Shown in pieces: positions 5,312 to 5,479 of a stretch of 5,479 nucleotides of DNA (positions are counted from its first letter, which is position 1; the number at the start of each line of letters is the position of its first letter). This DNA is from Bacillota bacterium (lineage in GTDB: Bacteria; Bacillota_A; Clostridia; Lachnospirales; WQUN01): NCBI GenBank assembly GCA_009786175.1, contig WQTQ01000077.1, positions 1 through 5,479 on the forward strand, written 5' to 3'. Position numbers and translations under genes: made by a program. The notes under the pieces were generated by a model. The model was given only the letters and a program-made list of their open reading frames with translations. It was not told the origin of the DNA and made no database searches.

Positions 5312-5479
5312 ACTTGCTGCTGCATGCCCTGTACAAAGAACCTTGGATACCGGAGGTTCAGGCGGCGGAGGAAAGAGCCCCCCCAGGCGGAACAAAATTA
5401 TCCTCAGGGTTTCGGGCGAACCCGCAACCAGCAACGGCGCAACCAATCCCACCCACTTCTCAAACATCTGCGGCTAGAG

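Larger units (their letters stand above)
4809..5477 (+). pseudogene. 3' fragment of an RHS toxin gene: core end, hydrophobic segment and truncated linker
   Basis: The frame opens after TAG at 4806-4808 and has no ATG, GTG or TTG until ATG 4953, which lies inside the conserved core. From 4839 it reads Y-S-G-E-Y-Y-D-W-E-T-G, then YYLRARHFNPRTGRFTQPDP, then NNPVRWIDPSGL. This is the classic end of the RHS repeat-associated core, where the C-terminal tip is released inside the shell. The 5' part of the gene is missing, consistent with an orphan module or with disruption by the adjacent element. After DPSGL come a Gly-rich stretch with a GAGTSV repeat, a hydrophobic segment at about residues 101-124 from ATG 4953 (with FGFGFGF and VLAAAC), GGSGGGG, and a stop at 5475. 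No toxin domain follows in this frame. A C7 tract at 5378-5384 probably shifts the frame away from a Pro/Thr/Gln-rich linker. RHS identity is firm; non-functionality is inferred. Confidence 0.85.

Overview
The window looks like accessory DNA from a low-to-moderate GC Firmicute, most likely a gut-type Clostridium relative. The grounds are strong AGGAGG ribosome sites, RHS-type polymorphic toxin pieces, and a Tn4451/Tn5397-like large serine recombinase beside a MobC-like relaxosome protein. This placement is inferred; no rRNA or housekeeping gene is present to confirm it. All convincing genes read on the + strand.

Layout. (1) 1-1445: an orphan RHS C-terminal toxin tip. Its reading frame opens three codons before a 'PLGL' remnant of the RHS boundary motif and has no credible start site. 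A small membrane-anchored protein, the presumed immunity partner, follows 11 bases after the stop, and then a hairpin terminator. (2) About 1445-4810: a compact, apparently reduced mobilizable element. It holds a possible oriT region with a GTGCGCCC core and hairpins, a structured leader, a MobC-like gene, a terminator, about 0.45 kb of structured DNA without a convincing gene, a TnpW-like small gene, a hairpin leader and a 533-residue serine recombinase. No relaxase gene lies where one would be expected after mobC. (3) 4809-5477: the 3' part of a second RHS gene, starting inside the conserved core and running through DPSGL into a Gly-rich, hydrophobic tail. It also lacks a start codon. A run of seven C near its end appears to separate the frame from a Pro/Thr/Gln-rich linker that stays open to the window edge.

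How it fits together. The two ends are parts of an RHS toxin locus, in which tips with their immunity genes are stored as silent orphan modules and can be swapped onto a full RHS gene by recombination. The recombinase element appears to have inserted between, or into, such modules. The recombinase can plausibly move the element within the cell. Transfer between cells would need a relaxase from elsewhere acting on the candidate oriT. The most interesting parts are the caspase-like orphan toxin with its partner, the relaxase-less element, and the frame-disrupted second RHS tail.
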